Source: Sphaerolaimus hirsutus
Taxonomy: Eukaryota; Nematoda; Chromadorea; Monhysterida; Sphaerolaimidae
NCBI GenBank assembly: GCA_964036195.1
Contig: OZ038455.1
Span: 15,517,855-15,581,854, forward strand
Reading direction: 5' to 3'
DNA: 64,000 bases
Under the pieces are notes generated by a model, which ran no database searches, was not told the DNA's origin, and saw only the letters and a list, made by a program, of their open reading frames with translations. Below, one piece after another: positions 24,090 through 36,153 of the stretch. Positions within the stretch are counted from its first letter, which is position 1. Every line of letters starts with the position of its first letter. Both the position numbers and the translations under genes were made by a program.

Positions 24090-24803
24090 TAGTGTTGGGG
24101 AACCGAACCGACCCGAACCGAACCGAACCGAACCGAGAACCGAGCACAATTTTGGAACCGAGAACCGAGAACCGGAACCGAAAAAAATACCCAAACCGGA
24201 ACCGAGAACCGGCACTTAGACCCGGAACCGAACTTAATACCCGAAAGAACCGAAATTTTGTACAATGGCCCCACACACACTAGGTGACATCGACACCAAA
24301 TGTCAACTGGTTCCCATTCCAATGCAAAGCTTGCTGACGAGCCAATGAACGACGTTCAAATGCAAGCTTGGAATTGGGATCTGAACCAGTTGACATTTGG
24401 TGTCGATGTCAACCAGTGTGTGTGAGGCCAATAATCTGATCAAAATGCAGCGTTTGCACCGTTGCGTTTTGGCTATTTTTCTCCCGCAAATGTTATTAGA
24501 TTGTATGTGGCAAGAAATAACAAACGTTGTAAAAAATCAAATTAGATGAGAAAATATATTTATAAAATTGGTTCATCATCCCAGTTCATCATTAGGGTAT
24601 TACATTACCCAGTACCTGATTATTTAATTACCCGGAACCCAAATTTTTGTTACTTTGGAACCGAAAGAACCGAACCGGAACCTAACTCAAGAACCGAACC
24701 GAGAACCGGAACCGAAAATTTCGAGGAACCGAGAACCGAGAATCGAACCGAAATTTTTTAGAACCGAGAACCGGAACCGAAAATTTTGAAATTCCCAACC
24801 CTA
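24090..24803. mobile_element. hAT-like element with GAACCG-unit body
   Basis: Left TAGTGTTGGGGAACCG and right ATTCCCAACCCTA are flanked by an exact octamer CCCCCAAG (24082-24089, 24804-24811). Subterminal GAACCGAGAACCG arrays lie at both ends. A GGCC MITE (24267-24429) is nested inside. Confidence 0.9.
24267..24429. mobile_element. GGCC MITE with AAT duplication
   Basis: GGCCCCACACACACTAGG, TGACATCGACACC and AAATGTCAACTGG are mirrored by CCAGTTGACATTTGG, TGTCGATGTCA and GTGTGTGTGAGGCC. AAT flanks at 24264-24266 and 24430-24432. Confidence 0.85.
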
Positions 24804-24811
24804 CCCCCAAG

Positions 24812-24890
24812 TGCCAGTCCCGAGCCCTGTAAAGTCAAGCGTAACATGTCAAGCAAATTTGTCAATTGTCATGCAAAGTGCATACAGGGG
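24812..24890. repeat. Partial CAGGTGCCA-family copy
   Basis: TGCCAGTCCCGAGCCCTGTAAAG followed by TGTCATGCAAAGTGCAT and ACAGGGGCTAGGTGCC: both ends are present but the middle is shortened. Confidence 0.55.
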
Positions 24891-25701
24891 CTAGGTGCCG
24901 GTTCCGCAAGTGGACAAGTTAAGAGTTAAAAGTTAAGAGTTGAGTAAAATGACAAATGGCGAGTTAAAGTTTAAGAGAAAAGTAAAAGTTTAAGAGAAAA
25001 GTTAAATTTTAAGAGTTGAGTTAAAAGTTGAGTGAAATGTTAAGAGTGGAGTTAAAGGTTAAAAGTTGAGTTAAGAGTTAAGAGTTGAGTTAAAAGTTGA
25101 GTTAAGAGTTGAGTTGAGAGTTGAGAGTTAAAAGACAAGTGGAAAATGATGGTAAAAAAATAAAAATGTGAAATTGGTATTGATACAGCTGTTCGCTGGC
25201 ATGCTGCCAATGTTGTATGCACGACATTTGAAAATAACGTATCCATAAAAATTATCGCTAAAAAAAAAAATCGCGGAACGTTGTTTCAAAATGGCCGTGC
25301 GGGGACAAAATATGATTGAAGATCAGCGTATCGCGCTTCTGCAACGAATGACCCATTTGTCTTTTAAATCAACTTTTAACTCACATTTTAACCTTTAACT
25401 CAACTCTTAACATTTAACTCAACTTTTGACTCAACTTTTAACCTTTAACTCAACTCTTAACTTTTAACTCAACTTTTGACTCAACTTTTAACGTTTAACT
25501 CAACTCTTAACTTTTAACTCAACTTTTGACTCAACTTTTAACCTTTAACTCAACTCTTAACTTTTAACTCAACTTTTGACTCAACTTTTAACCTTTAACT
25601 CAACTCTTAACTTTTAACTCAACTTTTGTCTCAACGTTTAACCTTTAACTCAACTCTTAACTTTTAACTCTTAACTTGTCTACTTGCGGAACTGGCCCCA
25701 G
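24891..25701. mobile_element. TTAAGAGTTGAG-unit element
   Basis: The ends GGTGCCGGTTCCGCAAGT and ACTTGCGGAACTGGCCCC enclose arrays of TTAAGAGTTGAG and TTAACTCAACTCTTAA units facing each other around a unique centre. That centre (about 25140-25370) is nearly the reverse complement of 1320-1560. I could not define an exact flanking duplication. Confidence 0.75.
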
Positions 25702-26141
25702 TTCCGCAAAATGAGAAGTGAGAAGTAGGGTTCAAACGGGATCCCGATCCCGATCCCGGATCCCGTGAAATTCCGGAATTTAGCAGTCCCGATCCCGATC
25801 CCGAAACTTTTCAAATCCCGATCCCGAGAAACTCCAAAGTCTGGGATCCCGATCCCGGAAAAATTAGTGGTAATTATCAAACGTGAAAAAACGACGTTTT
25901 TGGATGCAAAAATGTGAACGCAAACCCCCATCGTTCATTTTATGCCACGTTTCTGCCATCCAACAGTGTTTTTAGACCTTTATGAACAACTGTGGGTGCC
26001 AAAACATTGGCCAAAATCTCTATCCCAAGACCCCAATCCCGATCCCGAAAAAATGCCAATCCCGATCCCGATCCCGTGACCCCAATCCCGGCCAATCCCG
26101 ATCCCGATCCCGATCCCGAAATCTCAAAAAACCAATCCCGA

Positions 26142-27697
26142 TAGGGTGGCAGACGGTACGGTAGGGCTCGAACTCGACTCGACTTGACTCGACTCGTGAC
26201 TCGAGGGTAAAACAGGGTACTGACTCGACTCGTCTGACTCGTCCGGAAAAATTTGGCCCAAACTCGAGACTCGAGGTTTTTGCCTGACTCAACTCGAAAT
26301 TTTGGCAAATTTCGAGTCGGGGTTTCCATTGAATACTGTCCTAAAAAATCAATTTTGATATGAACTTTTTAACATATTTTTCAAAAATTTTGCGCGCAAG
26401 CGCGCATTTCCATACCACATGCGTGATATATTGTCGATTGGCTTGCCGTATGTATTGAATGGTTTTAAAACTCAAATTTCTTGTTACTATACAATTCTAC
26501 ACAATGAAATACACACACCATCCATGATATACACACCACCTCAAATGCATTGCACAATGTTGGCACTGATCCAAAAAATGCTGTAACAGATGTTAATTAT
26601 CCATCCGTAGGCTGATTTTATTTTTGCAACTTTATTTGTAGCAACATGAGTGATAAAAAGTTCTATTTTTGCTTTATCTTGATATTTTAATGAACTGTTG
26701 GCATTTAGACTTCATTAAGTGTGTGTGAAAACATTGGAAGAGAAACCAGTATCAAAAATTTATGCAAGGGTCATACCAAAATGTAATGCATCTGACTCGA
26801 CTCGAGACTCGAGATTTTTGCCAGACTCGACTCAACTTTTCAGTGTCTTGCCTGACTCGACTCGCCGACTCGACCGGAAAAAATTTGGGGTTGCGACTCG
26901 AACTCAAGTTTGAAAAAAATCGAGTTTTGAGCCCTACGGTACGGCCTTGCGGTAAACCGTACGGTACGGTAAATTTTCCATTCTGCGGTAAACGGTACGG
27001 TACAGTAAATCTTCAATTTTGCGATAAACGGTACGGTACGGTAAATCCCAAAAGTGCAGTACGCGGTACGGTACGGTACGGTACAGTAAATTTTCGATTG
27101 TCAGAAATGTATAAACTACGGACTACAGACAATTTTTACTTCATTAATTGACACCAAATTCAATTACACAATTTGATAATGGACTTTAGAACACAATAAC
27201 AGTATGATGACAGAAAATTAAATCACCTGCAATGCAGGGGCTCAATATATAGGATTTTGGTGTAGAAGGATAAAAATGGAGAAAAATTGCTAAAAGTGGG
27301 TAAAAAATTGCTAAAAGTAGGTGAATAATAGTTGAAAATAGGTATATCAGTAACTATAGCACAAAAATAGCTGAAAATAGGCAATAAAGCATGAATGCAA
27401 TTTCAGTGACACCCCAACCCCCATGCTAAATTTAGAGATTTGCACACTTGCGCGCAAAAAATTGCAGAATACAACATTAATTGTCATTAATAAATTCAAC
27501 AATTTGAGGTCAATCCGAGTAAAATTTACCGCAATTTTTGCGGTAAATGAGTGCGGTACGCGGTACGGTACGGTAAATTTCGGAAAATGCGGTACACGGT
27601 ACGGTCATTTTCTAAAAGTGCGGTAAACGGTACGGTTCGGTACGGTAAATTTTCCAAAAATGCAGTACGGTACGGTACGGTAAATTCTGCCACCCTA
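26142..27697. mobile_element. hAT-like element with GGTACG-unit body (middle level)
   Basis: Starts TAGGGTGGCAGACGGTACGG, ends TTCTGCCACCCTA, with exact octamer AATCCCGA (26134-26141, 27698-27705). The bodies are CGGTACGGTACGGTAAAT repeats. The core holds ACTTGCGCGCAAAA near 27446. The element is itself interrupted by 26162-26936. Confidence 0.93.
26162..26936. mobile_element. hAT-like element with GACTCG-unit body (innermost)
   Basis: Starts TAGGGCTCGAACTCGACTCG, ends CGAGTTTTGAGCCCTA, with exact octamer CGGTACGG (26154-26161, 26937-26944). GACTCGACTCG arrays lie at both ends, and GCGCGCAAGCGCGC near 26391 in the unique centre. Confidence 0.93.
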
Positions 27698-27749
27698 AAT
27701 CCCGATCCCGATCCCAAAAAGTCAATCCCGTTTGAACCCTAGTGAGAAG

Positions 27750-28601
27750 TGAATTGGCAAAAGCGAAGTATACTACCGTGCATAATAGTGCGGAATGTGG
27801 TACCACGCATTGTTTTGGTGACACCCCAACGCACAAAAGCATGGCTGCCGAGTAAATAGGCATTCGTTTGATGCACATGAGTGCTGACAACACGTGTACA
27901 AAAAATTTTTTTTCTATCTTACTCATGAGGCATTCTAGAACAAAAGATTTGCACACACCTCACTTTGTTCATCGTGCATAATAGTCCGGAAAACGTCACT
28001 AAACCTATTCTAAGTTGAAATTTTTTCATTAAAAAGCTGATGTTTTGACGGAGGGAATGATTCACAACATAAATGTCAAAAAATATCACCCCTTTTTACT
28101 CCCAGGTAATGCTTTTTAAGAAAAATGTTCACAATCGAGTACCAACATCTGGTAGCAATTGCTACGAAATAGATCATGCATTATTTGCTCATAAGCAGCT
28201 TTATAATGAACATAATATGTTGTACAGAATTTTGGACTTATCTAAAAGATTATGTAAGGGGTGTAATAAGTTATTTGAACTATAAGTAAGCACCCACACA
28301 AAACTGCACTTACAGGGCACTGGCACCACAACAAGAAAACTGACATACAGACCCTGTACAACCACACATAGCTGAGATTGGACTGGTGCACAACTTAGAG
28401 CATTCATGAGGGTACTTGACCATATAACCCACAAAGTACATATGAGTCTAGTTAAATCATGTTCTTAAGCCAAATGAATATGTAGAAATTTTCTACATTT
28501 TCAGGAACAAATTTGATGAATTTGATCATCAAAATTATTGGCCTAAGAACAAATACTTTCTGGTCATCAAGGTTCACTGTAGGTACTGTATCTAGGTACC
28601 T
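27750..28601. other. Gene-free sequence up to the assembly gap
   Basis: AT-rich DNA with no repeat ends, coding exon or RNA gene that I can recognise. The right end is unknown because of the gap. Confidence 0.5.
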
Positions 28602-28801
28602 NNNNNNNNNNNNNNNNNNNNNNNNNNNNNNNNNNNNNNNNNNNNNNNNNNNNNNNNNNNNNNNNNNNNNNNNNNNNNNNNNNNNNNNNNNNNNNNNNNN
28701 NNNNNNNNNNNNNNNNNNNNNNNNNNNNNNNNNNNNNNNNNNNNNNNNNNNNNNNNNNNNNNNNNNNNNNNNNNNNNNNNNNNNNNNNNNNNNNNNNNNN
28801 N
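28602..28801. other. Assembly gap (200 N)
   Basis: Exactly 200 undetermined bases, a conventional scaffold-gap size, so the true length may differ. Any frame crossing it is meaningless. Confidence 0.99.
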
Positions 28802-29101
28802 AATTTCATTAATATTTCTGTGATGGGTTGCTTTAAAAAACATTTCTGTACTCGCAGAACCAAAATTTTGAACACGAGAAACCAAACTCTCCTGTGTATC
28901 GTGTGACAATACCAGAAGCAGTAGAAAGAAGTCAGTAATCATTGGTCCATACATGCCGCCGAAGAATTTTTAAGGTGTGCGACTGAACAAAAACATTTTG
29001 CAGAAGCCAAGAATCTAATTCCGTGATCAATGGCACTCAAAAAGCACTCTAATTTTAGGCGACCCTTGACGTTCAAGTTCCGCTTTGTAAGGATGTGTGA
29101 T

Positions 29102-29450
29102 TAGTGATGGTAAAGGCACCAGGAAATATGGCACCACACTGGCACCTCTGCCAGTCCTCAGAAAGGGCGCCTGGCGGCTTGGGCACCGGCCAAAGAATGA
29201 CACTGCACCGGCACAGGTCCCATTTCCAAAAAAGGGCACTGGTGAGTTGTCGGTGCTAGCACCGGAATTAACCACACCGGGCTGGAAGTTCTGAAGAAAT
29301 TATTAGGTAGTTTCTTAGTGGCTTCAGTACTGCATATTCCCATGAAATCTCTACTGATTTTGATTGTTGTGCACTTTAATGATCAGAATGATGTGGCGGT
29401 CTCTTTTATGAGTCAATTAGAATGATTTCAAATTATTTTATATGCTCCAA
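29102..29450. mobile_element. Truncated GGTGCC-unit hAT-like element
   Basis: Begins TAGTGATGGTAAAGGCACC, followed by CACTGGCACC-type units and then sequence related in inverse orientation to 14220-14330 of the 13595 element. The right terminus is missing. Confidence 0.6.
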
Positions 29451-29451
29451 T

Positions 29452-29855
29452 CAGTGGAGTAGCCAGGGGGGTGGGGGCAGGCGGAAATATAATGACACCT
29501 TTGTGTACTGATTTTAATGGTATTTTCCAAAAATCTTGTGCAAAGATTGCATTTCTCTGCACACTGTCTTTTAGATATTTTACAAGTAGAAACACCCCTG
29601 CAAAATATGTATTTACCATTTATTTATGTATACCTATATATAAATAGTGTGAATTTACTTATGTATATACTACACATAAGTGCAAATGCCAATACCAACT
29701 GTGCCATGACGCAACACCTATGAATGGTGCCAGTGCCATGGCACCATTTGGCCATTGCAGGGATGAAGTTTTAGGGGGGGGGGGGGGCACCACCCACATC
29801 CCCTGGATTCTGTATACAATCCACTCCCTGCTCAAAAATCCTGGCTACACCACTG
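29452..29855. mobile_element. hAT-like element CAGTGGAGTAGCCAGG
   Basis: Ends CAGTGGAGTAGCCAGG and CCTGGCTACACCACTG with exact octamer GCTCCAAT (29444-29451, 29856-29863). Structure and G-runs parallel the CAGGGACGTATCC family. No coding capacity. Confidence 0.85.
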
Positions 29856-31309
29856 GCTCCAATACACATAAACACCTTCCGGACAAGTTCACCACCCATT
29901 TTTTTATTTCACTTCGAATGCAATATCTCCATCCATGGGGGGTGTCATAAAGCTGAAACTTTGTATATATAACGTAAGACCCCTCTACTCCCCAACAATG
30001 GGGGAGGTGCGGCGACTCACTACAGGGTGGGTCGCCCTAAATGAAACAATTTTTTGGCGTTTTGGTGTCCCAAACAAGTTCACCACCCACTTGATTGGCT
30101 ACACTACGAAAGCCATATCTCCAGCTGTGATAGCGGTATAAAGCTGAAATTTGGGGGATGTTTTGCCAACAACCCCCTTCACGATCCACCAGTGGGGCGG
30201 CTGCCAACGACCCACTAAAGCATGGGTCATTGCATATAAAGTTAACCATTTTCTAAAAACAGCCCAAGTGTCCCAAAGCAAGTTCATCACCCAACTGCAT
30301 TAAAAAATGTTGCAACAACATACCTAATATAAAAATGAATCGGGTTGGAACACTATTTCAGCCAAAAAAAATTTTTTCAGTAGGGCACCCACCCTGTCCC
30401 ATAATGGGCCTCCACACGCTAGTTGACATCGCATTTCAGAGTCAACTCAGAGTCAACTAGTGTTTCAGTTGACACAATCACTCACCACTTGACTTTTTTA
30501 AAAGAGCATACGCGTTAACCCATATTTTTGGCATTTAGCTCATGTATTTCATTGAAAAAGTCAACTGGAAAAATCCATTCTCAGAAACGAGTTGACCCTG
30601 CTTTCTACGATGCAGTTTGTGTGATTTAAAGAGTGTTATGTGATAAACCATAATTAATCTGATTTTTTGACACCTAATTATCATATATTGTGTGAAGCAT
30701 AACCAAATGAAAAATTATTTTCATGTTCCATATTCAATAATTTTTTATCGTTTACATGTGTGAATGCTTGTTAATTAGATAGTTGTTTCAAGTACTATAA
30801 ATGTCTGTGAATTTTTCTGTAGTAATTATTATTTGTAATAATTTTTTTTGAAAGAATAAAAAATCTTTTTCTTTAAATGGAAATTTATTTTTCATCACGC
30901 AACACGGAATCATATCATAATGCCAACATAACCAAATGAAAGGCGGTAAGAAACGCTAACACAGCAGTATTTTTTTTGAAAGAATCACATAACATAAAAG
31001 AAAGATATGAATTTTTCAATATTTCAAACTTCAATAATTTTAAAAAGTTTTCCTGGCAAGTTATGACAGCACTGAATGTGAAATTTGATATACTAAGACT
31101 ATTGAAGCAAGTAACACAAGAAATTTCAAAAAACGGCAGCTTTTTCAATTTTTAACACCTAAATATCTAACTCTGAAAAAAATTGATGAGTTGACACTGA
31201 CAGTTTACAAAAATATGTCAACTGATTCATTTCACCTAGAAATGGATCAGTTGACATAACTTTTAAATCCGACTCATTAACTCAGAAATCTTGCCAGTAT
31301 ACAGTATCT

Positions 31310-31770
31310 TTTTGTATAAAAAAACATAATTAATTAACATAAAAAATTAAATTAAATAAGGAAAATTTAATTGAAATATAAATAAAAAAGTTATAAAAAT
31401 AGGAAGAAAAAAATAATAATAAAAATTATAAAATTCATAAATAAAAAGTAATTATAATATGAAATAATAATAATAAAAATTATAAAATTCAAGTAAAAAT
31501 ATAAAAAAATTAGTAAAAATTAAAATGAAAACAATAAAATTTATTTTAAAAAATAAAAATAATTGAAAAATAAAAAATAGATAAAATACCCATAAAAATA
31601 AATATAATAAAACTTTAAGAAAAAAAACAATTTAAAAAAATGGACATTAAAATATAAGTAAAAACATTTAAAATAAAAAAAAAAAATAAAATTTAAATAA
31701 AAATAATTTAAAAAATAATAATAATATAGCAAAAAATATAAGTGTAAAAATAAATTTAAGGATGCACATA
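31310..31770. repeat. A/T low-complexity tract
   Basis: Nearly only AAATAAAAATTATAAAAT-like sequence on the + strand. The open frame on the minus strand is compositional. Confidence 0.85.
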
Positions 31771-32566
31771 CTGCACACACAAATCAGCACTTGCAGAAAT
31801 GAACAGAATCACCAAGTAGTGTCCCTTGTGATAGTAATATCTGGTGCAGCTACCTCTGCATCAACAAAATCAGAACATTAGTATTGAAAAGCATTGTTTA
31901 CTGAACACATGAAGTGTAGAAAAAAATTTGAAGTTGACAAAATGTCTATGTAGCTTATGTCAATATGCGTATGCACTCATAGTATACAAAAAACGCGATG
32001 TCAACTGACTTGGAAATTTTCAACAAAAAAAATTCTCACACTTTTTTGAACTGTTCCTTTGCAAAAAGTTCTTCTATGAAAGATGCACATTATTTTTCTC
32101 TATGTGTACCTAAAATTTCGTATAAATAGAATGTAAATTGGATAAATAAAGTTACTTTTGGAAAGTCGGCGAGCGCTGAGTCAACTGCCGGAAATACGCA
32201 CTTTTGCATACGTTTTTTGACGTTTTCATACGATTTTGGGTACTTGACATCGTACGCACAACACTTGTGTCAACTGAAATGAAAAAAAACGTATACTAGC
32301 GTACGCAGCGTACACTTTCAGCTCAGTTGACATTTTCGATCATGATTTTCACTTTTATTGAAACTTTTGAAACAGCCAAAAAGTCAATTCAATGAACACT
32401 GTAAATGAAAATGTCAACTGCAAATGTAAACACAGATTAGTTGACATTTACGGTTGCATGTTGTCATTTATGTTGCTTATAGTTATATTTATAGATTGAA
32501 AATGTCAACTTATATAAGTTTGAGTGTGTGTGTAAGTGGTTGGCTCCACCTCATAATTGAAAAATA

Positions 32567-32724
32567 GGGCCCACACAGGCTAGTTGACATCAACACCAAA
32601 TGTAAAGTTCCAAACCAAACTGATCCCCATTCAAAGCTCGCTTTCAGGAATTGAAAAGCAAGCTTTGGATTGGGACAGGAAACAGTTGACATTTTCTGTC
32701 GTTGTCAAGTAGCCTGTGTGGGGC
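32567..32724. mobile_element. Small GGCC MITE nested in its larger relative
   Basis: GGGCCCACACAGGCTAG, TTGACATCAACACC and mirrored TGTCGTTGTCA, GCCTGTGTGGGGC. The flanks do not give a clean duplication. Confidence 0.7.
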
Positions 32725-35399
32725 ATGGTAGTGAAGTAAACAATATATAAGTTGACATTTTATAGACTAATCCATTCTTAACTCTATTGATACTTTCAGG
32801 AGAGTGGCAGCAGTGGGCGGTGTCTGAAGTGAAATGGCTTGAATGTTTTCTGGAATTAGTGGTTTTGTTTGGTATTTTGCGATGATTTTTGAGTATTTTT
32901 GAATTTTTGGAAAGATTTGAATGTGCTTGTTTTTATAATAATTTGGAAACTTTTTGTTTTGTTGTTAATAGTAAATAGATAGCAGATATGAATTCTTTGT
33001 TAGACACAAAAGTGCAACTTTTAAAGAATAACTAAATTTTGAATTTTTTTACCTTGAATTTTCAAAATAAAAATTCCAAAAAGTTGTGTCAAAAGCTGTA
33101 AATGTTTTTTGAAAATATGCAAAAATGCAACAATTAAAGTTTTCATGTTTGCTATTTTCAATCTCCAAATTGTTCAAGTTTAAAATGAATCTCCTCTTCT
33201 TTTTTTTTCTTACAAATTTTTTGATATGTAAAGATTTACAAAACCACAACAACAACATTTATAAATTTTCAGAATTTAATTTTTAAAATGTACTATCTAA
33301 ATATTTCTGAGTAAAAAGCAGAAAAAATTTTGTTCAACAGATTCTGTTTGCAATTTCTCTCAAAATTTTACAACTTGATAAGAATCTTTCTTTCTCTTTT
33401 CTATATCTGTTTTTTTCTTAGTTGTTCGTTTTTCTTTAAACAATTCAAAACTTGTCAAAATATTCAAAACTTGTCAATAAACCCGAGTAGTACACGCTTT
33501 ACTTTGTTGTTTCCAATTCTAAAATTGTTGCTTTTTAAAGTTTTCAGCAATTTCTGTTACTTAATTTCGTTGATTTCAATTTTTCAAAATGTAAAATTTC
33601 GTAAAAAAGTTCGTTTACTTGATCCAGATCGATGATTGTGTGATTTTTCACTTTAGTATGTGTCTTCAATAAATATGTAATAAAAAAACTAATTTGGAAA
33701 ATTTCATTCAAAAACGTAAAAACAACAGTAAATAACAATCATAAATATCACAACATATCACATTTGACATAAAAAACACTAATAATATCACATTCATAAT
33801 TAACTTTTTCACTTTTACACTTTTGGCAATTCAAAAGGCATAAATTGTGTACGCGTACGCAAACATTTGTATAAGTACGCAAAAAAACATACGCGTACGT
33901 TTTTCTGCGTTCGCGTATGCCAAAAAAACATACGCGTACGCAAAAAAACATACGCGTATGCTTTAGTTGACTCGGCCAGTGACACAAATATCTGTACTGC
34001 CCAAATTTACTAGTTGACATTATCACTAGTGTGTACGTTGTCAACTAGAGTCAACTGAGAAAAATTTCAGTTGACTCTGAGTTGACATTTTACATGCGAA
34101 AAATGCGATGTCAACTAGCGTGTGGAGGCCCAATCAGCCGACTGAAAATTTCACTTTAAACCAATTTTTTGTATCACACTTAAAAAGTTGGTTTACAAAG
34201 TTCACTAGGGGAGGGTCTAAGGTTCAAAGTTATGTAAACAACAAAACCTCTAAAATGCTTCCATAAGGAAATTTACTTGGGGTGAATTCTATGATGTCAA
34301 AATGATGTCATTTCAGGAAGAAAATTTGACAAAATTTTCACTTTTTCATTCACCCCAAATAAATTTCCTTATGAAAGCATTTTAGAGGTTATGTTGTTTA
34401 CATAACTTTGAACCTTAGACCCTCCCCTAGTGAACTTTGTAAACCAACTTTTTAGGTGTGATACAAAAAATTGGTTTAAAGTGAAATTTTCAATCTGCTG
34501 TTTATGCAACAGGGTGGGTGCCCTACTGAAAAAAATTTAATGAGCAGAACTAGGGTTCATATCTGATTCAATTTTATATCAGGTATGTTCTCACAACATT
34601 TTTTCATAATGCAGTTGGGTAGCGAACTTGTTTGGGACACTTGGGTTGTTCTTAAAAAAATTATCAAATTTATATGCAGTGACCCATGCTTTAGTGGGTC
34701 ATCGGCAGCCGCCCCACTGGTGTATTGTGAGGGGGGTTGTTGGCAAGATATCCCCCAAATTTCAGCTTTCTACCACCCTCACAGCTGGAGATATAGCCTT
34801 CAAAGTGTAGCTAATCAAGTGGGTGGTGAACTTGCTTGGGACACCAAAAACGCCACAAAATTTTTTTGCATATAGGGCGACCCACCCTGTAGTGAGTCGC
34901 CGCACCTCCCCCCATTGTTTGGGAGTAAGGGGGTCTTACAACTTAATATATACAAAGTTTCAGCCTTATAACACCCCCATGGACGGAGATATTGCATTCG
35001 AAGTGAAATAAAAAAATGGGTGGTGAACTTGTCCGGGAAGGTGTTTAGTATGTTGCCTACTGACCAGAGGCAATGCTGCACAGAGAATCTAACTATATTT
35101 TGTCATAAACTGACAACAACTTCTGAACAAAAGAGTGAAATCCTTGTTATATCTATAATTAAAAATATAACCCAATTTTTCGTTCTGAATTCAGATGGGG
35201 TACAGCAGATTTCACAGTATATTTTATGGGAGGTTTTCCCAATGTAGGTAGGTAGATTAAAACCGTTGGGTATATTGCTGTTTTTAATGTGAATAAGCAA
35301 ATGGGTGGAATTGCATAACCCGTGAAGACTTGGTTGGTGCCATTACCAGTGCCTTTTACTTTGATCCTGGTAATTAAAAGCACCTTTGTAAAAGGGTAC

Positions 35400-35494
35400 T
35401 GCAACGCACCGGCACCGGTGCTATTCTGAAAAAAATGGCACCGACATCAGTAGGGCACCGCACCAGCACCGGTGCCGGTGCTTTTACATCACTA
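35400..35494. repeat. GGTGCC-unit remnant with right hAT-like terminus
   Basis: CACCGGCACCGGTGC units ending GGTGCTTTTACATCACTA, the right terminus of the 13595 family. The left end is not found. Confidence 0.6.
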
Positions 35495-36153
35495 CTTGTG
35501 ACGTCGCCCTTCGGACAAAGATCACGGTTGTTATCACACCCTTGTACCAAAAATGATGTTGTTTGCGACCAAACTCTGGGAATCATAGGCGGCGTAAGTG
35601 CTTGTGCGCTTGTGAATGTCACAAACGGAATTTTCGGTGTCACAAGCAGAAATACCTATGTTTACATAGTAAAAAGTGTCATATGGTCAAATTTTGGCCA
35701 ATGTGATTGTGAATGTCACAAGCACAAATTGGGACCTTGCGCCGCCTATGCTGGGAATGGCCGCTGCCGCCTCAAATCAGAGTTGCGAAATTGTAATCAG
35801 TGTCAGATGCTTGTGCGAAGTCACGACTGTTTGTTACAGTTATTATAGTTACATTGGTGCTGCGGGCACTAATTAAACTACGGAAATTCGGGAAACTCCT
35901 AAATATGTTTTGAGCACATTTCAGTTTACCAGAATGTGGGTAAATATTAAATTTAATTTCAGTAATGGTATAATTTTGTATCTTTACAAATTGAATCGTT
36001 ACCCAGATATTGCGGTTACAGCGCCAATTTTCAAAGTCCTCGCGTCAGAAAGTTGACAACTCTTATGCTTAAAATACACATAAAAGCTCTGAGGCCCAAT
36101 TGCGACACGCCAATCTTCAAAGCAAAATTTTAAACAATTGAATCCATTTCGAC
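35495..36153. other. Upstream flank of the GPCR gene
   Basis: Repeated TTGTGAATGTCACAA-type palindromic bits occur near 35620-35720. Otherwise unremarkable, with no promoter motif I would defend. Confidence 0.4.

Larger units (their letters stand above)
25726..27741. mobile_element. hAT-like element with GATCCC-unit body (outermost of three)
   Basis: Termini TAGGGTTCAAACGGGATCCC and ATCCCGTTTGAACCCTA have an exact octamer GTGAGAAG at 25718-25725 and 27742-27749. The GATCCCGATCCCG arrays are interrupted by the element at 26142-27697. Confidence 0.93.
30406..34131. mobile_element. Long GGCC-type element inserted in the fold-back
   Basis: Ends GGGCCTCCACACGCTAG, TTGACATCGC and the exact mirror GCGATGTCAA, CTAGCGTGTGGAGGCCC. 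AAT on both sides (30403-30405, 34132-34134). The 3.7-kb interior has many GTTGACA/TGTCAAC motifs, ACGCGTACGC clusters near 33850-33960, an A-rich tract and a nested smaller relative, but no coding region. Confidence 0.85.
29870..35046. mobile_element. Large fold-back element, later split by a 3.7-kb insertion
   Basis: The left arm 29870-30402 is the inverse of 34504-35046 (AACACCTTCCGGACAAGTTC against GAACTTGTCCGGGAAGGTGT, ACTACAGGGTGGGTCGCC against its complement). The palindrome continues at 34139-34290 against 34345-34497. Removing 30406-34131 makes each arm continuous, giving a roughly 1.45-kb near-palindrome with a short loop. No ORF with recognisable domains. Confidence 0.8.

Noticed and set aside
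24020..24760. Arg/Pro/Glu-rich frames on both strands.
   Set aside because: They are translations of the GAACCG-unit array inside the element at 24090-24803.
28513..28954. Open frames spanning 28602-28801.
   Set aside because: They read through 200 undetermined bases.
31541..31780. Phe/Tyr-rich minus-strand frame resembling a membrane protein.
   Set aside because: Pure consequence of the A/T low-complexity tract.
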